9,754 nucleotides of DNA from Sporosarcina sp. (GCA_029263945.1 JARIDM010000193.1:1-9754), one strand, 5' to 3'. Positions 1 through 5,815 are shown, counted from the first letter of the stretch. The notes: generated from the sequence alone by a model not told the origin. Program-made: numbers and translations.

Positions 1-38
1 TGATACAAGGTGAAAATCCTTGCATGATAAGAGTGAAG
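1..38 (+). promoter_or_regulatory. 3' end of a SAM-I (S-box) riboswitch, cut by the window edge
   Basis: The first bases carry AAGGTGAAAATCC followed by GATAAGAG. This matches the layout of the 3' part of the S-box aptamer, where an AAGGTGCTAA..CC-like strand precedes the closing P1 strand GATAAGAG. The 5' half, with the P1 5' strand and the kink-turn helix, lies outside the window, so the aptamer cannot be checked in full. Position just before a terminator hairpin and metK, the SAM synthetase gene, is the classical arrangement: SAM binding stabilises P1 and lets the terminator form. Bases 31-39 can pair with 57-65 (8 of 9 positions), which fits an antiterminator. Confidence 0.72.
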
Positions 39-55
39 GGTGCTTAAAAAATTAT

Positions 56-94
56 GCCTTTCCTCATGTATTTACGTGAGAGAAAGGCTTTTTT
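56..94 (+). terminator. Riboswitch-controlled intrinsic terminator in the metK leader
   Basis: Bases 56-70 (GCCTTTCCTCATGTA) pair with 73-88 (TACGTGAGAGAAAGGC), giving a long stem with a tiny loop, one G-U pair and a one-base irregularity. A run of six T follows (89-94). It lies 140 bases before the metK start, so it acts as an attenuator rather than a gene end. Its 5' arm overlaps the proposed antiterminator partner of bases 31-39. Confidence 0.85.
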
Positions 95-104
95 ATATCA
101 TTGC

Positions 105-224
105 CCTTTATCCTCGTGTACAAAGCTCGTAGTTGTTCTATGGACTATTTTGCGCAGTTAAACTGCGTGGAATGGGGCTTAACATGGGAAAATGAGTACC
201 GTATCAATCTCGTAGGATATAAGG
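105..224 (+). promoter_or_regulatory. Possible long-range helix covering the metK ribosome binding site
   Basis: Bases 105-116 (CCTTTATCCTCG) can pair with 211-224 (CGTAGGATATAAGG), giving 12 base pairs broken only by single-base bulges at T213 and T220. The 3' arm includes AAGG of the metK Shine-Dalgarno AAGGAGG (221-227). If formed, this helix would partly hide the ribosome site. It is a pairing found by eye, with no evidence of conservation. Confidence 0.35.
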
Positions 225-234
225 AGGAAATAAC

Positions 235-1431
235 ATGTCAAATCGACGTCTATTTACGTCAGAGTCAGTAACAGAAGGCCATCCAGATAAGATGTGTGAC
301 CAGATTTCGGATGCCATTTTGGATGCCATCTTAGCAAAAGACCCAAACGCTCGCGTTGCGTGCGAAACAACAATTACGACAGGACTTGTTCTAGTCGCAG
401 GTGAAATTACAACCTCTACTTATGTTGATATTCCAAGAGTGGTTCGTGAAACAGTGAAAGAAATAGGGTATACCAATGCAAAATATGGTTTTGACTGTGA
501 AACATCAGCAGTCTTAACAGCGATTGATGAACAATCAGCTGACATTGCAGCAGGGGTAGACAATGCGCTTGAAGCAAGAGAAGGATCGATGTCAGATGAA
601 GAACTCGATGCAATTGGTGCAGGTGACCAAGGGTTAATGTTTGGTTATGCTTGTAACGAAACACCAGAACTGATGCCACTTCCGATTAGTATGTCACATA
701 AGCTTTCTCATAAACTAGCAACCGTTCGTAAAGAAGAGATTCTTGCTTATTTACGTCCAGATGGTAAAACGCAAGTGACTGTAGAATATGATGAGTTTGA
801 TAAACCGTTACGTATCGATACAATTGTGATTTCTACACAACACGATCCAGATGTAACGCTTGAACAAATTCAACAAGATATTAAAAAGTATGTCATAGAA
901 CCAGTTGTTCCAACAGCGTTAATTGACGCGGAGACGAAATACTTTATTAATCCGACTGGCCGCTTTGTAATTGGCGGACCACAAGGGGATGCAGGGCTTA
1001 CAGGTCGTAAAATCATCGTCGACACATACGGGGGCTATGCCCGTCACGGGGGCGGCGCATTCTCTGGTAAGGATGCAACAAAAGTTGACCGATCTGCTTC
1101 TTACGCAGCGCGTTATGTTGCGAAGAATATTGTGGCTGCTGGGTTAGCAAAGAGTTGTGAAGTACAACTTGCTTATGCGATTGGTGTGGCACAACCTGTA
1201 TCTATTGCGATCAATACTTTCGGGACAGGCTCTGTAAGCGAAAATCGCCTTGTTGAAGTCGTTCGTGAATTATTCGATCTTCGACCAGCAGGCATTATCA
1301 AAATGCTCGATTTGCGCCGACCAATCTATAAAGCGACTGCAGCCTATGGGCATTTTGGACGCACTGACGTTGATCTGCCATGGGAACAAACAGATAAGGT
1401 TCAAGGATTAAAAGAACTTATCGGCTCGTAA
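235..1431 (+). CDS. metK: S-adenosylmethionine synthetase (methionine adenosyltransferase)
   Basis: This cytosolic enzyme makes S-adenosylmethionine from methionine and ATP, releasing phosphate and pyrophosphate; it needs Mg2+ and K+ and is usually a tetramer. The 398-residue product has the usual length and the family signatures: FTSESVTEGHPDK near residues 7-19 (His16 and Asp18 at the ATP/metal site), the GAGDQG signature at 128-133, and the glycine-rich phosphate loop GGGAFSGKD at 272-280. The ATG at 235 is preceded by AAGGAGG (221-227) at 7-nt spacing, so the start is secure. The gene stands alone behind a SAM-I riboswitch, which predicts repression of expression when SAM is plentiful. 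It converges on the ytoA-like gene and ends at a strong bidirectional terminator. No missing residue or frameshift is visible. Confidence 0.98.
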   Translation: MSNRRLFTSESVTEGHPDKMCDQISDAILDAILAKDPNARVACETTITTGLVLVAGEITTSTYVDIPRVVRETVKEIGYTNAKYGFDCETSAVLTAIDEQSADIAAGVDNALEAREGSMSDEELDAIGAGDQGLMFGYACNETPELMPLPISMSHKLSHKLATVRKEEILAYLRPDGKTQVTVEYDEFDKPLRIDTIVISTQHDPDVTLEQIQQDIKKYVIEPVVPTALIDAETKYFINPTGRFVIGGPQGDAGLTGRKIIVDTYGGYARHGGGAFSGKDATKVDRSASYAARYVAKNIVAAGLAKSCEVQLAYAIGVAQPVSIAINTFGTGSVSENRLVEVVRELFDLRPAGIIKMLDLRRPIYKATAAYGHFGRTDVDLPWEQTDKVQGLKELIGS

Positions 1432-1437
1432 AAGAAA

Positions 1438-1477
1438 AGCGTTAGAAATGGATGATAGGCCATTTCTAACGCTTTTT
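1438..1477. terminator. Bidirectional intrinsic terminator between metK and ytoA
   Basis: A perfect 14-bp stem, 1438-1451 (AGCGTTAGAAATGG) with 1460-1473, has an 8-base loop. The plus strand continues into TTTTT. On the minus strand the stem is followed by the complement of AAAAGAAAA, also U-rich, so it can end both the metK transcript and the convergent ytoA transcript. Confidence 0.92.
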
Positions 1478-1490
1478 ATTGTTGTAGAAG

Positions 1491-2003
1491 TTATTTTTCT
1501 AAAGCTTTGTAAACTTGTCCTTTTTCAACGTAGTCGCTGACAATACGTGCCATGTCTTTTCTGTCTTCGTCAGTTACTTCCCGTACAACTTTTGCAGGGG
1601 AGCCAAGTGCCAGCATATTGGGGGGAATCTTTTTCCCTGGGGGCACTAAACTGCCAGCACCGATAAACGCCCCTTCACCAATTTCCGCGCCATCTAGAAT
1701 AATTGAGCCCATGCCAACTAAAGCATTTTTTCGAATGATGCAACTATGTAGTGTCACTTTATGTCCTATAGTCACCTCGTCTTCAATGATGAGGGGACGG
1801 TTTGGACTTTGATGCAAACAACTTAAATCCTGTATACTCACTTTGTCTCCAATGATTACGGGGGAAACGTCTCCGCGAATAACCGCATTGAACCAAATTG
1901 TTGATTTTGCACCAATGGTTACATCACCCGTTATCGTTGCATAGTCTGCGACAAATGCAGAAGGATCGATGACAGGCGTTTTGTCTTTATAGGGATAAAT
2001 CAT
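1491..2003 (-). CDS. ytoA: Gamma-carbonic anhydrase family protein, YtoA-like (left-handed beta-helix)
   Basis: The 170-residue product is built from hexapeptide repeats (for example ATITGDVTIGAKSTIWFNAVIRGD, given here as residues 22-45), which fold as a left-handed parallel beta-helix. The three metal-ligand histidines of the gamma-carbonic anhydrase/YrdA group are present as His64 (in CLHQ) and His81 and His86 (in GHKVTLH), along with RGD at 43-45 and Gln58-Asp59. Family members form trimers with zinc or iron between subunits. Many bacterial YrdA/YtoA proteins show no clear carbonic anhydrase activity, so the reaction is uncertain, and acyltransferase-like roles have also been suggested for hexapeptide proteins. 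The start has AAGAGGAG (2009-2016, minus strand) five bases upstream. The gene is monocistronic, tail-to-tail with metK and divergent from the hydrolase gene. The symbol follows the Bacillus subtilis homologue. Confidence 0.9.
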   Translation of the reverse strand: MIYPYKDKTPVIDPSAFVADYATITGDVTIGAKSTIWFNAVIRGDVSPVIIGDKVSIQDLSCLHQSPNRPLIIEDEVTIGHKVTLHSCIIRKNALVGMGSIILDGAEIGEGAFIGAGSLVPPGKKIPPNMLALGSPAKVVREVTDEDRKDMARIVSDYVEKGQVYKALEK

Positions 2004-2121
2004 GTGAACTCCTCTTTTCTTCTTCTAGTGTATAATAAAGCTTAATAAAGATTATGTTTTTATTGTACACGATTCGGGTAAAATATTGTCAAAAGTACTT
2101 CTAACTAAGGAGGGATGGTCC
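2004..2121. other. Divergent promoter region between ytoA and the hydrolase gene
   Basis: These 118 AT-rich bases must carry promoters for both divergent genes. A TATAAT (2031-2036) and a TTGTAC (2063-2068) followed 15 bases later by TATTGT (2084-2089) can be seen. Neither makes a well-spaced consensus sigma-A pair, so I do not assign exact promoters. Confidence 0.4.
2107..2113 (+). promoter_or_regulatory. Ribosome binding site that sets the hydrolase start at 2122
   Basis: AAGGAGG lies 8 bases before ATG 2122. The frame is open further upstream to a TTG at 2086, but that codon has no ribosome site and would place this perfect Shine-Dalgarno inside the gene. Confidence 0.85.
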
Positions 2122-2910
2122 ATGTGGAAATGGGAAGCAGAGGGGCACCCTAAAGCTGTTGTGGTCATCGTTCACAATGCTTATGAGCACCATAGCCGAT
2201 ATGCTTGGCTTATCCAAAAGTTGCGTAGCAACAATTTTCATGTAGTGATGGGTGACTTGCCAGGCCATGGTGCAAGTGAAGGTGAAGGTATTCATGACGA
2301 GAAATTTAAAACATATGTCAATTATGTGAAGAAATTATTAGATGTTGGGATTTCTGATGGGCTTCCTTTATTTGTGATGGGTCATGGACTAGGCGCAACG
2401 CTTACGATGCATGTATTACAAACGGAAGAAGTTGTCTGTGCAGGCGTTATTTTGAGCTCGCCGTGGCTTCAACTGAACCACCAACCTGCTAAGTATTCAA
2501 GTGTGTTAACAAAAATATCTTCATCGATTAAAGTGAACCACAAACTGGAGATTAATTTATTGACCCGCAATGCGGAGCTTTATATAGAAGCCAATGAAGA
2601 TAAAAATTATAATTCTACCGTAACTGCTGGGTGGTATCGAGAATTACAACTGCTGATGAAATCGGTCACACATTTTGAAGGGTCTATTCCGAATACACCT
2701 ATTCTACTTCATATTGCAGGAGCGGATAAAATAATAGAAACTAAAATTGCAAAAATGTGGCTCTTGAACCAAAACTTGACGGAATTTCAATATAAGGAAT
2801 GGAAAGACCTCTATCATGATATATACCAAGAACCAGAGCGAGAGGAAGTCTTATTATATACAGAGGCATTTATGCATACAACACTGCGATCATTAGGGTA
2901 TATTGTCTGA
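2122..2910 (+). CDS. ytpA: YtpA-like alpha/beta hydrolase (monoacylglycerol lipase/lysophospholipase family) lacking the nucleophile serine
   Basis: The 262-residue product starts MWKWEAEG, close to the beginning of Bacillus YtpA, a lysophospholipase/phospholipase-like protein. It keeps the family layout: a DLPGHG turn, the nucleophile-elbow strand, LLHIAGADK near the acid, and YHDIYQEPERE near the histidine. Asp202 and His232 match the catalytic acid and base. However, the nucleophile motif GxSxG reads GHGLG, with Gly89 (codon GGA, 2386-2388) where serine belongs, and the oxyanion-hole dipeptide HG is HN (18-19). Simple loss of catalysis is the direct reading; a non-enzymatic or altered role is inference. 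The reading frame is otherwise intact, which argues against a decayed gene. The product has no signal peptide and is probably cytosolic or membrane-associated. In B. subtilis ytpA is followed by ytpB; no ytpB is present here. Confidence 0.85.
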   Translation: MWKWEAEGHPKAVVVIVHNAYEHHSRYAWLIQKLRSNNFHVVMGDLPGHGASEGEGIHDEKFKTYVNYVKKLLDVGISDGLPLFVMGHGLGATLTMHVLQTEEVVCAGVILSSPWLQLNHQPAKYSSVLTKISSSIKVNHKLEINLLTRNAELYIEANEDKNYNSTVTAGWYRELQLLMKSVTHFEGSIPNTPILLHIAGADKIIETKIAKMWLLNQNLTEFQYKEWKDLYHDIYQEPEREEVLLYTEAFMHTTLRSLGYIV

Positions 2911-3024
2911 AAGAAGAGTTGTAGATTTATGCAGCAGGATGCGCATGATGGTATTGAAAAGTTAGAAAAGAAACCTGTTCACAACACGCAGAAATCATTA
3001 AAAAGTTGTCTTATCAAAAGTTTA

Positions 3025-3050
3025 AAAACGCCCTATTCGGCGTTTTTTTT
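3025..3050 (+). terminator. Intrinsic terminator after the hydrolase gene
   Basis: AAAACGCC (3025-3032) pairs with GGCGTTTT (3039-3046) around a six-base loop, and the T-run continues to 3050. It lies about 115 bases after the hydrolase stop and separates this gene from the protease. Confidence 0.85.
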
Positions 3051-3141
3051 ATGTCGTTTTTTAAAATGTGCTTCTTGATTTCTTCCGTATATTAATCCGC
3101 TGTAAAAAATTCAGTGCATTATGAAATTGACGCGAGAATTA

Positions 3142-3150
3142 TGATATAGT
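3142..3150 (+). promoter_or_regulatory. Candidate extended -10 promoter for the protease gene
   Basis: TGATATAGT fits an extended -10 element (TGn plus a TATAAT-like hexamer). The hexamer 17-18 bases upstream (ATGAAA/TGAAAT, 3121-3127) is only a poor -35. A TTGACG at 3127-3132 is too close to pair with it. Transcription would begin near 3157, leaving a leader of about 100 bases. Confidence 0.4.
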
Positions 3151-3243
3151 GTGGGTAATAAGAAGTTTAAGAAAGTTCGGGAATCTAAAAATGAATTAAT
3201 CAGAACGAAAACCCATATCAATTTTGCTGCCAATACTAAATTA

Positions 3244-3250
3244 GGGGGAG
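3244..3250 (+). promoter_or_regulatory. Ribosome binding site that sets the protease start at 3256
   Basis: GGGGGAG lies 5 bases before ATG 3256. The frame is open back to a GTG at 3151, but that codon has no ribosome site and overlaps the candidate promoter. Starting at 3256 puts the zinc ribbon at the very N-terminus (MFCRNCG), as in other zinc-ribbon membrane proteins. Confidence 0.85.
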
Positions 3251-3255
3251 TGTGT

Positions 3256-4665
3256 ATGTTTTGTCGAAACTGTGGAAGTGAAAATCGAGATAGTGCAAAG
3301 TTTTGTATAAAATGTGGTGCCGAAATAATGAAACGGCAAGTAGAGGTTCCTACTGTGCCTAAGTCTTCCTTTCGAACAAATAAAGTCTGGATGTACCTCC
3401 TCGTTTTTGTCAGCATTCTATTAATTGGCGTGAGTTATACACTTTTTCAGATTTGGCCATCGACGAACATTCGCTCCGTTACGGACAATTCGCCGTCTGG
3501 AGAAATTGAAAAGGTTGTCAAAAATAGTGAAGGAAAACAAATTGAGTTAAGTTCTGATGAAAAAGAAAAAACAACAATTATTAAAGAATCGATGCCTAAA
3601 GTCTTTACGATTTTCACAGATGAATCATTGGGGTCTGGCTTTCTTTATAAAAAGGGTGGCTTTATCATCACCAATGCCCATGTAGTTGCGGGGTATACAA
3701 ATGTGATCGTTCGAAATTCGGAGGGTCAAGATACACCTGCTAAAGTGATTGGCATATCAGACCAGCATGACGTTGCTTTACTACACGCAAAAGATTATGT
3801 GAAAGAAAGACCCTTAGAAATAGAACTAAATGAATCGGTTGTTGGCTCAGAAGTTATCGCGATTGGAAGTCCTCAAGGATTTGAAAATACGGCTACGATT
3901 GGTTATTTGACGGGTATAGGAAGAGACATTGACTACGATTTTATTTACGAAAATGTTTATCAAATCGATGCTCAAATTGACCAAGGCAGTAGCGGTGGGC
4001 CATTAATAGATGCAAAAACGGGTAAAGTCATTGGCGTCAATTCGTTGCTGTACACTGGCAATACGAGCTTTGGTTTTTCAATCCCTATGTATAGTTTATT
4101 AAATCTTGTTGATCAATGGGTAGAAAGTCCAATGAGCGAACATGAGGTTGCAAGTTTATTTGATGCTTATGGTGAATATGTTTATGAGGACCAGACATTA
4201 GGCGACAAAATACGTTCGTATTTTGATGAGTTTTGGGGAGACTATGACTACGATGCCTATTATGATGACTACGACTACGATTATGAGGAAAATGGTGAAA
4301 GTTATTATTTTGTCGAAGAAGATGTAGCAGAATTTGTACTCGATTTTCGTGACAACTATGAACAAGCGTTGTATGAAGAGGATTTTTATTGGATTGAGGA
4401 TATGCTCTACCCTGGAAGTACCGCATATAATGCGTTATATGCGTATATGCGAGAGGTTTCTGGTGAAGGGGTGTATTTTGATTTTATAGAGAATACAGTT
4501 ACAGATGTCAGAATTGGAGAAGACAGTGCAGTTGTCTCTACATATGAAGTATTTGAATTTGTTTCCTACGACGGTGAGTCAACTCTTTTTGAACAGAAAA
4601 AGAATTATACAATTGTCATCGATGCTGCGGGTTATTATCAAATTTCACATATAAATATAAAATAA
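3256..4665 (+). CDS. Zinc-ribbon, membrane-anchored trypsin-like (HtrA-type) serine protease with extra C-terminal domain
   Basis: The 469-residue product has four parts. (1) A zinc ribbon at residues 3-20 with two CxxC pairs (Cys3/Cys6 and Cys17/Cys20). (2) A membrane helix at about 43-66, predicting an N-terminus in the cytoplasm and the rest outside. (3) A chymotrypsin-fold protease of the HtrA/DegP class at about 105-290 with a full triad: His142 in TNAHVV, Asp172 in HDVALL and Ser246 in GSSGGPL. (4) An acidic, tyrosine-rich linker at about 322-352, then a C-terminal domain (about 355-469) that resembles the NTF2-like end of TcaA-type zinc-ribbon membrane proteins; this last assignment is tentative. 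There is no PDZ domain, unlike typical HtrA. Likely role: cell-surface protein quality control or proteolytic signalling in the wall. The gene is monocistronic, with its own candidate promoter and terminator. The true substrate is unknown. Confidence 0.85.
   Translation: MFCRNCGSENRDSAKFCIKCGAEIMKRQVEVPTVPKSSFRTNKVWMYLLVFVSILLIGVSYTLFQIWPSTNIRSVTDNSPSGEIEKVVKNSEGKQIELSSDEKEKTTIIKESMPKVFTIFTDESLGSGFLYKKGGFIITNAHVVAGYTNVIVRNSEGQDTPAKVIGISDQHDVALLHAKDYVKERPLEIELNESVVGSEVIAIGSPQGFENTATIGYLTGIGRDIDYDFIYENVYQIDAQIDQGSSGGPLIDAKTGKVIGVNSLLYTGNTSFGFSIPMYSLLNLVDQWVESPMSEHEVASLFDAYGEYVYEDQTLGDKIRSYFDEFWGDYDYDAYYDDYDYDYEENGESYYFVEEDVAEFVLDFRDNYEQALYEEDFYWIEDMLYPGSTAYNALYAYMREVSGEGVYFDFIENTVTDVRIGEDSAVVSTYEVFEFVSYDGESTLFEQKKNYTIVIDAAGYYQISHINIK
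4240..4290 (+). repeat. Asp/Tyr codon repeat in the protease linker
   Basis: Fourteen of the 15 residues at 329-343 are Asp or Tyr, encoded by alternating GAC/GAT and TAC/TAT codons, with tandem GACTAC units near 4267-4279. The low-complexity tract joins the protease domain to the C-terminal domain and would be flexible and strongly acidic. Confidence 0.8.
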
Positions 4666-4724
4666 GAGCGTGTGAGAGAAAGATATACACAGTTTATAAA
4701 AAGCATATGCATATAGCCTTAATC

Positions 4725-4777
4725 GAGTGCTGTCCTCACTTTTTTTAAGTCGCCTAGGGGAGGATAGTGCTCTTTTT
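4725..4777 (+). terminator. Intrinsic terminator after the protease gene
   Basis: GAGTGCTGTCCTC (4725-4737) pairs over all 13 positions with GAGGATAGTGCTC (4760-4772) when G-U pairs are allowed, and TTTTT follows. The 22-base loop can form a small extra stem (ACTT/AAGT, 4738-4741 with 4747-4750). Confidence 0.8.
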
Positions 4778-4809
4778 GCCTTTTATCCGAAAGATTTGTA
4801 CATGAATGA

Positions 4810-4913
4810 GGCGTAAAGTCCATATAATAATTAAATGGCCGATGTTGGTTTTGTAGATAGATTCCCAGGGTGTTCCGATTTAATTGAAAGAAAGGAAAAC
4901 TGTTCTTTACGCC
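4810..4913 (+). repeat. Nested inverted repeat upstream of lepB, possible structured RNA
   Basis: An outer perfect 9-bp pair, GGCGTAAAG (4810-4818) with CTTTACGCC (4905-4913), encloses an inner pair. The inner pair is AATTAAATGG (4829-4838) with CC-G-ATTTAATT (4875-4885), 10 bp with one bulged G. A TTTTT tract (4915-4919) follows one base after the outer arm. It matches no riboswitch class that I recognise. It may be a leader, a small RNA or chance. Confidence 0.35.
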
Positions 4914-4931
4914 ATTTTTGGGATGGATTTA

Positions 4932-4940
4932 TGTTAAAAT
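4932..4940 (+). promoter_or_regulatory. Candidate extended -10 promoter for lepB
   Basis: TGTTAAAAT (TG at 4932-4933, TAAAAT at 4935-4940) fits an extended -10 element. No good -35 is seen 16-18 bases upstream. Transcription would start near 4947, giving a very short leader before the ribosome site. Confidence 0.45.
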
Positions 4941-4959
4941 AAAGATAAAAGTTCAGAAT

Positions 4960-4966
4960 GGTGGGG
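4960..4966 (+). promoter_or_regulatory. Ribosome binding site that sets the lepB start at 4973
   Basis: GGTGGGG lies 6 bases before ATG 4973. The in-frame ATG at 4958 has no ribosome site upstream and would place this site inside the gene. Confidence 0.65.
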
Positions 4967-4972
4967 ATTGAG

Positions 4973-5500
4973 ATGAGTGGGAAAGAGAAAGCGGAAATGC
5001 GATCGTGGATAAAATCAGTTGTCATTGCTTTTGTACTTGCCGTGCTCATCCGCCAATTTGTATATACCCCTGTTACCGTCTCTGGACAATCTATGAAGCC
5101 TACATTTGAACATGATCATCGACTTGTCATTACAAAAATGCATACCATCAATCGGTTCGACATGATTGTTTTTAACGCACCTAATTCTGAAGCTGATTTT
5201 ATAAAACGTGTCATCGGGCTGCCAGGCGATGTTGTGATGATGAAGGATGATCATTTATACATTAACGGAGAAGAACACGTAGAAACTTATGTTGAAGAAA
5301 ATATGAAAGAAATCTATGAAGGACAGAAGTTAACAGAAAACTTTGAAGTCGAAGTTCCAAAGGGCTATTACTATGTGCTTGGTGATAACCGTAGAAATAG
5401 TACAGATAGTCGTTCGATTGGCTTCATAGGTGAAGCGTCAATTATAGGTAAAGTGTCTTTTCGTTTCTATCCGCTGAAATCGATCGGAATTCCTAAGTAG
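4973..5500 (+). CDS. lepB: Type I signal peptidase
   Basis: This membrane-bound serine/lysine protease removes signal peptides from secreted proteins on the outer face of the membrane. The 175-residue product is the usual size for Gram-positive Sip enzymes, with a single N-terminal membrane helix at about 13-30. The conserved boxes appear in order: SGQSMKPT (37-44) with nucleophile Ser40, RLVITK (50-55), DMIVF (63-67), FIKRVIGLPGD (76-86) with general-base Lys78, and GDNRRNSTDSR (137-147). Both catalytic residues are present, so it should be active and belongs to the Ser/Lys prokaryotic type rather than the Ser/His ER type. It is followed after 49 bases by a small membrane gene with no promoter of its own that I can see, so the two are probably co-transcribed up to the terminator at 5774. 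Confidence 0.95.
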   Translation: MSGKEKAEMRSWIKSVVIAFVLAVLIRQFVYTPVTVSGQSMKPTFEHDHRLVITKMHTINRFDMIVFNAPNSEADFIKRVIGLPGDVVMMKDDHLYINGEEHVETYVEENMKEIYEGQKLTENFEVEVPKGYYYVLGDNRRNSTDSRSIGFIGEASIIGKVSFRFYPLKSIGIPK

Positions 5501-5549
5501 TGTATGTAAAAGAACAAACTGGTTCAGAATAAGAAGAAACGATATACAA

Positions 5550-5756
5550 TTGGAGGGGGAAAACATTCTATTTTTCATTCTATTGTTACTATCGATTATT
5601 GGAATTATGGTTCTTTTTCTAGTCTTAGGTGTTACCATTTATCGTGTGATTAAAAATAAACAATATGAAAATACATGGGTAATTTTAGTTGTTTTACTCT
5701 TCTTTTTAGCAATCGCATTACATCAAAGCTTCACCGCATTGCATCATTTTAAATAA
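5550..5756 (+). CDS. Small two-helix membrane protein of unknown function
   Basis: I do not recognise this gene. The product is very hydrophobic, with one membrane helix at about residues 6-30, a short positively charged loop (RVIKNKQYEN), and a second helix at about 43-62, ending in a His-containing tail. The start is uncertain. TTG 5550 is the only standard start near the front, but it has no ribosome site, while a perfect GGAGGGGG (5552-5559) lies just inside it and points to ATT at 5565. I list the longer form; the shorter one would have 63 residues. It sits 49 bases after lepB and just before a terminator, so it is likely the second gene of the lepB transcript. Membrane helices and the strong ribosome site support a real gene. 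Confidence 0.6.
   Translation: MEGENILFFILLLLSIIGIMVLFLVLGVTIYRVIKNKQYENTWVILVVLLFFLAIALHQSFTALHHFK
5552..5559 (+). promoter_or_regulatory. Strong ribosome binding site with no ATG/GTG/TTG at the right distance
   Basis: GGAGGGGG is a near-ideal Shine-Dalgarno, but the codon at normal distance in the small membrane gene's frame is ATT (5565-5567), a rare start codon best known from infC. The next in-frame TTG (5580) is too far away. Confidence 0.5.
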
Positions 5757-5773
5757 GAAGGAAACTTTTGTAG

Positions 5774-5815
5774 ACATGTAAAGAGGAAGGTGACTTATTC
5801 TTTGCATGTTTTTTT
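5774..5815 (+). terminator. Intrinsic terminator after the lepB unit
   Basis: ACATGTAAAGA (5774-5784) pairs with TCTTTGCATGT (5799-5809), 11 bp with one G-U pair and a 14-base loop, followed by a T-run to 5815. It separates lepB and the small membrane gene from the helicase operon. Confidence 0.88.

Larger units (their letters stand above)
2911..3255. other. Intergenic stretch between hydrolase and protease genes
   Basis: These 345 bases hold the hydrolase terminator (3025-3050), a candidate promoter near 3142-3150 and an untranslated leader of about 100 bases before the protease. A 49-codon frame from ATG 2929 has no good ribosome site and runs straight through the terminator, so I do not call it a gene. 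I see nothing else. Confidence 0.6.
4666..4972. other. Intergenic stretch between protease and lepB
   Basis: These 307 bases hold the protease terminator (4725-4777), a nested inverted repeat of unknown function (4810-4913), a candidate promoter (4932-4940) and the lepB ribosome site. A 35-codon frame starting at ATG 4835 has no ribosome site and is not called. Confidence 0.6.

Noticed and set aside
153..167. Palindrome CGCAGTT/AACTGCG in the metK leader
   Set aside because: The usable stem is only about 5 bp with a 5-base loop; it is too weak to call a regulatory element.
2086..2121. TTG start at 2086 for the hydrolase, 12 residues longer
   Set aside because: It has no ribosome site, and a perfect AAGGAGG lies 8 bases before ATG 2122, where the protein begins MWKW as in YtpA.
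2929..3078. Small frame of about 49 codons from ATG 2929
   Set aside because: No good ribosome site, and it runs through the intrinsic terminator at 3025-3050.
3127..3150. TTGACG plus TATAGT as a classical sigma-A promoter
   Set aside because: The spacing is only 12 bases, far short of the usual 16-18; only the extended -10 reading is plausible.
3151..3255. GTG start at 3151 for the protease, 35 residues longer
   Set aside because: There is no ribosome site, it overlaps a candidate promoter, and it would bury the zinc ribbon that normally begins such proteins.
4085..4426. Minus-strand frame of 113 codons inside the protease gene
   Set aside because: It is a shadow of the Asp/Tyr-rich codon pattern, giving a His/Asn-rich product, and it lacks a ribosome site.
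4835..4942. Small frame of 35 codons from ATG 4835 before lepB
   Set aside because: No ribosome site, no recognised family, and it overlaps the inverted repeat and the candidate promoter.
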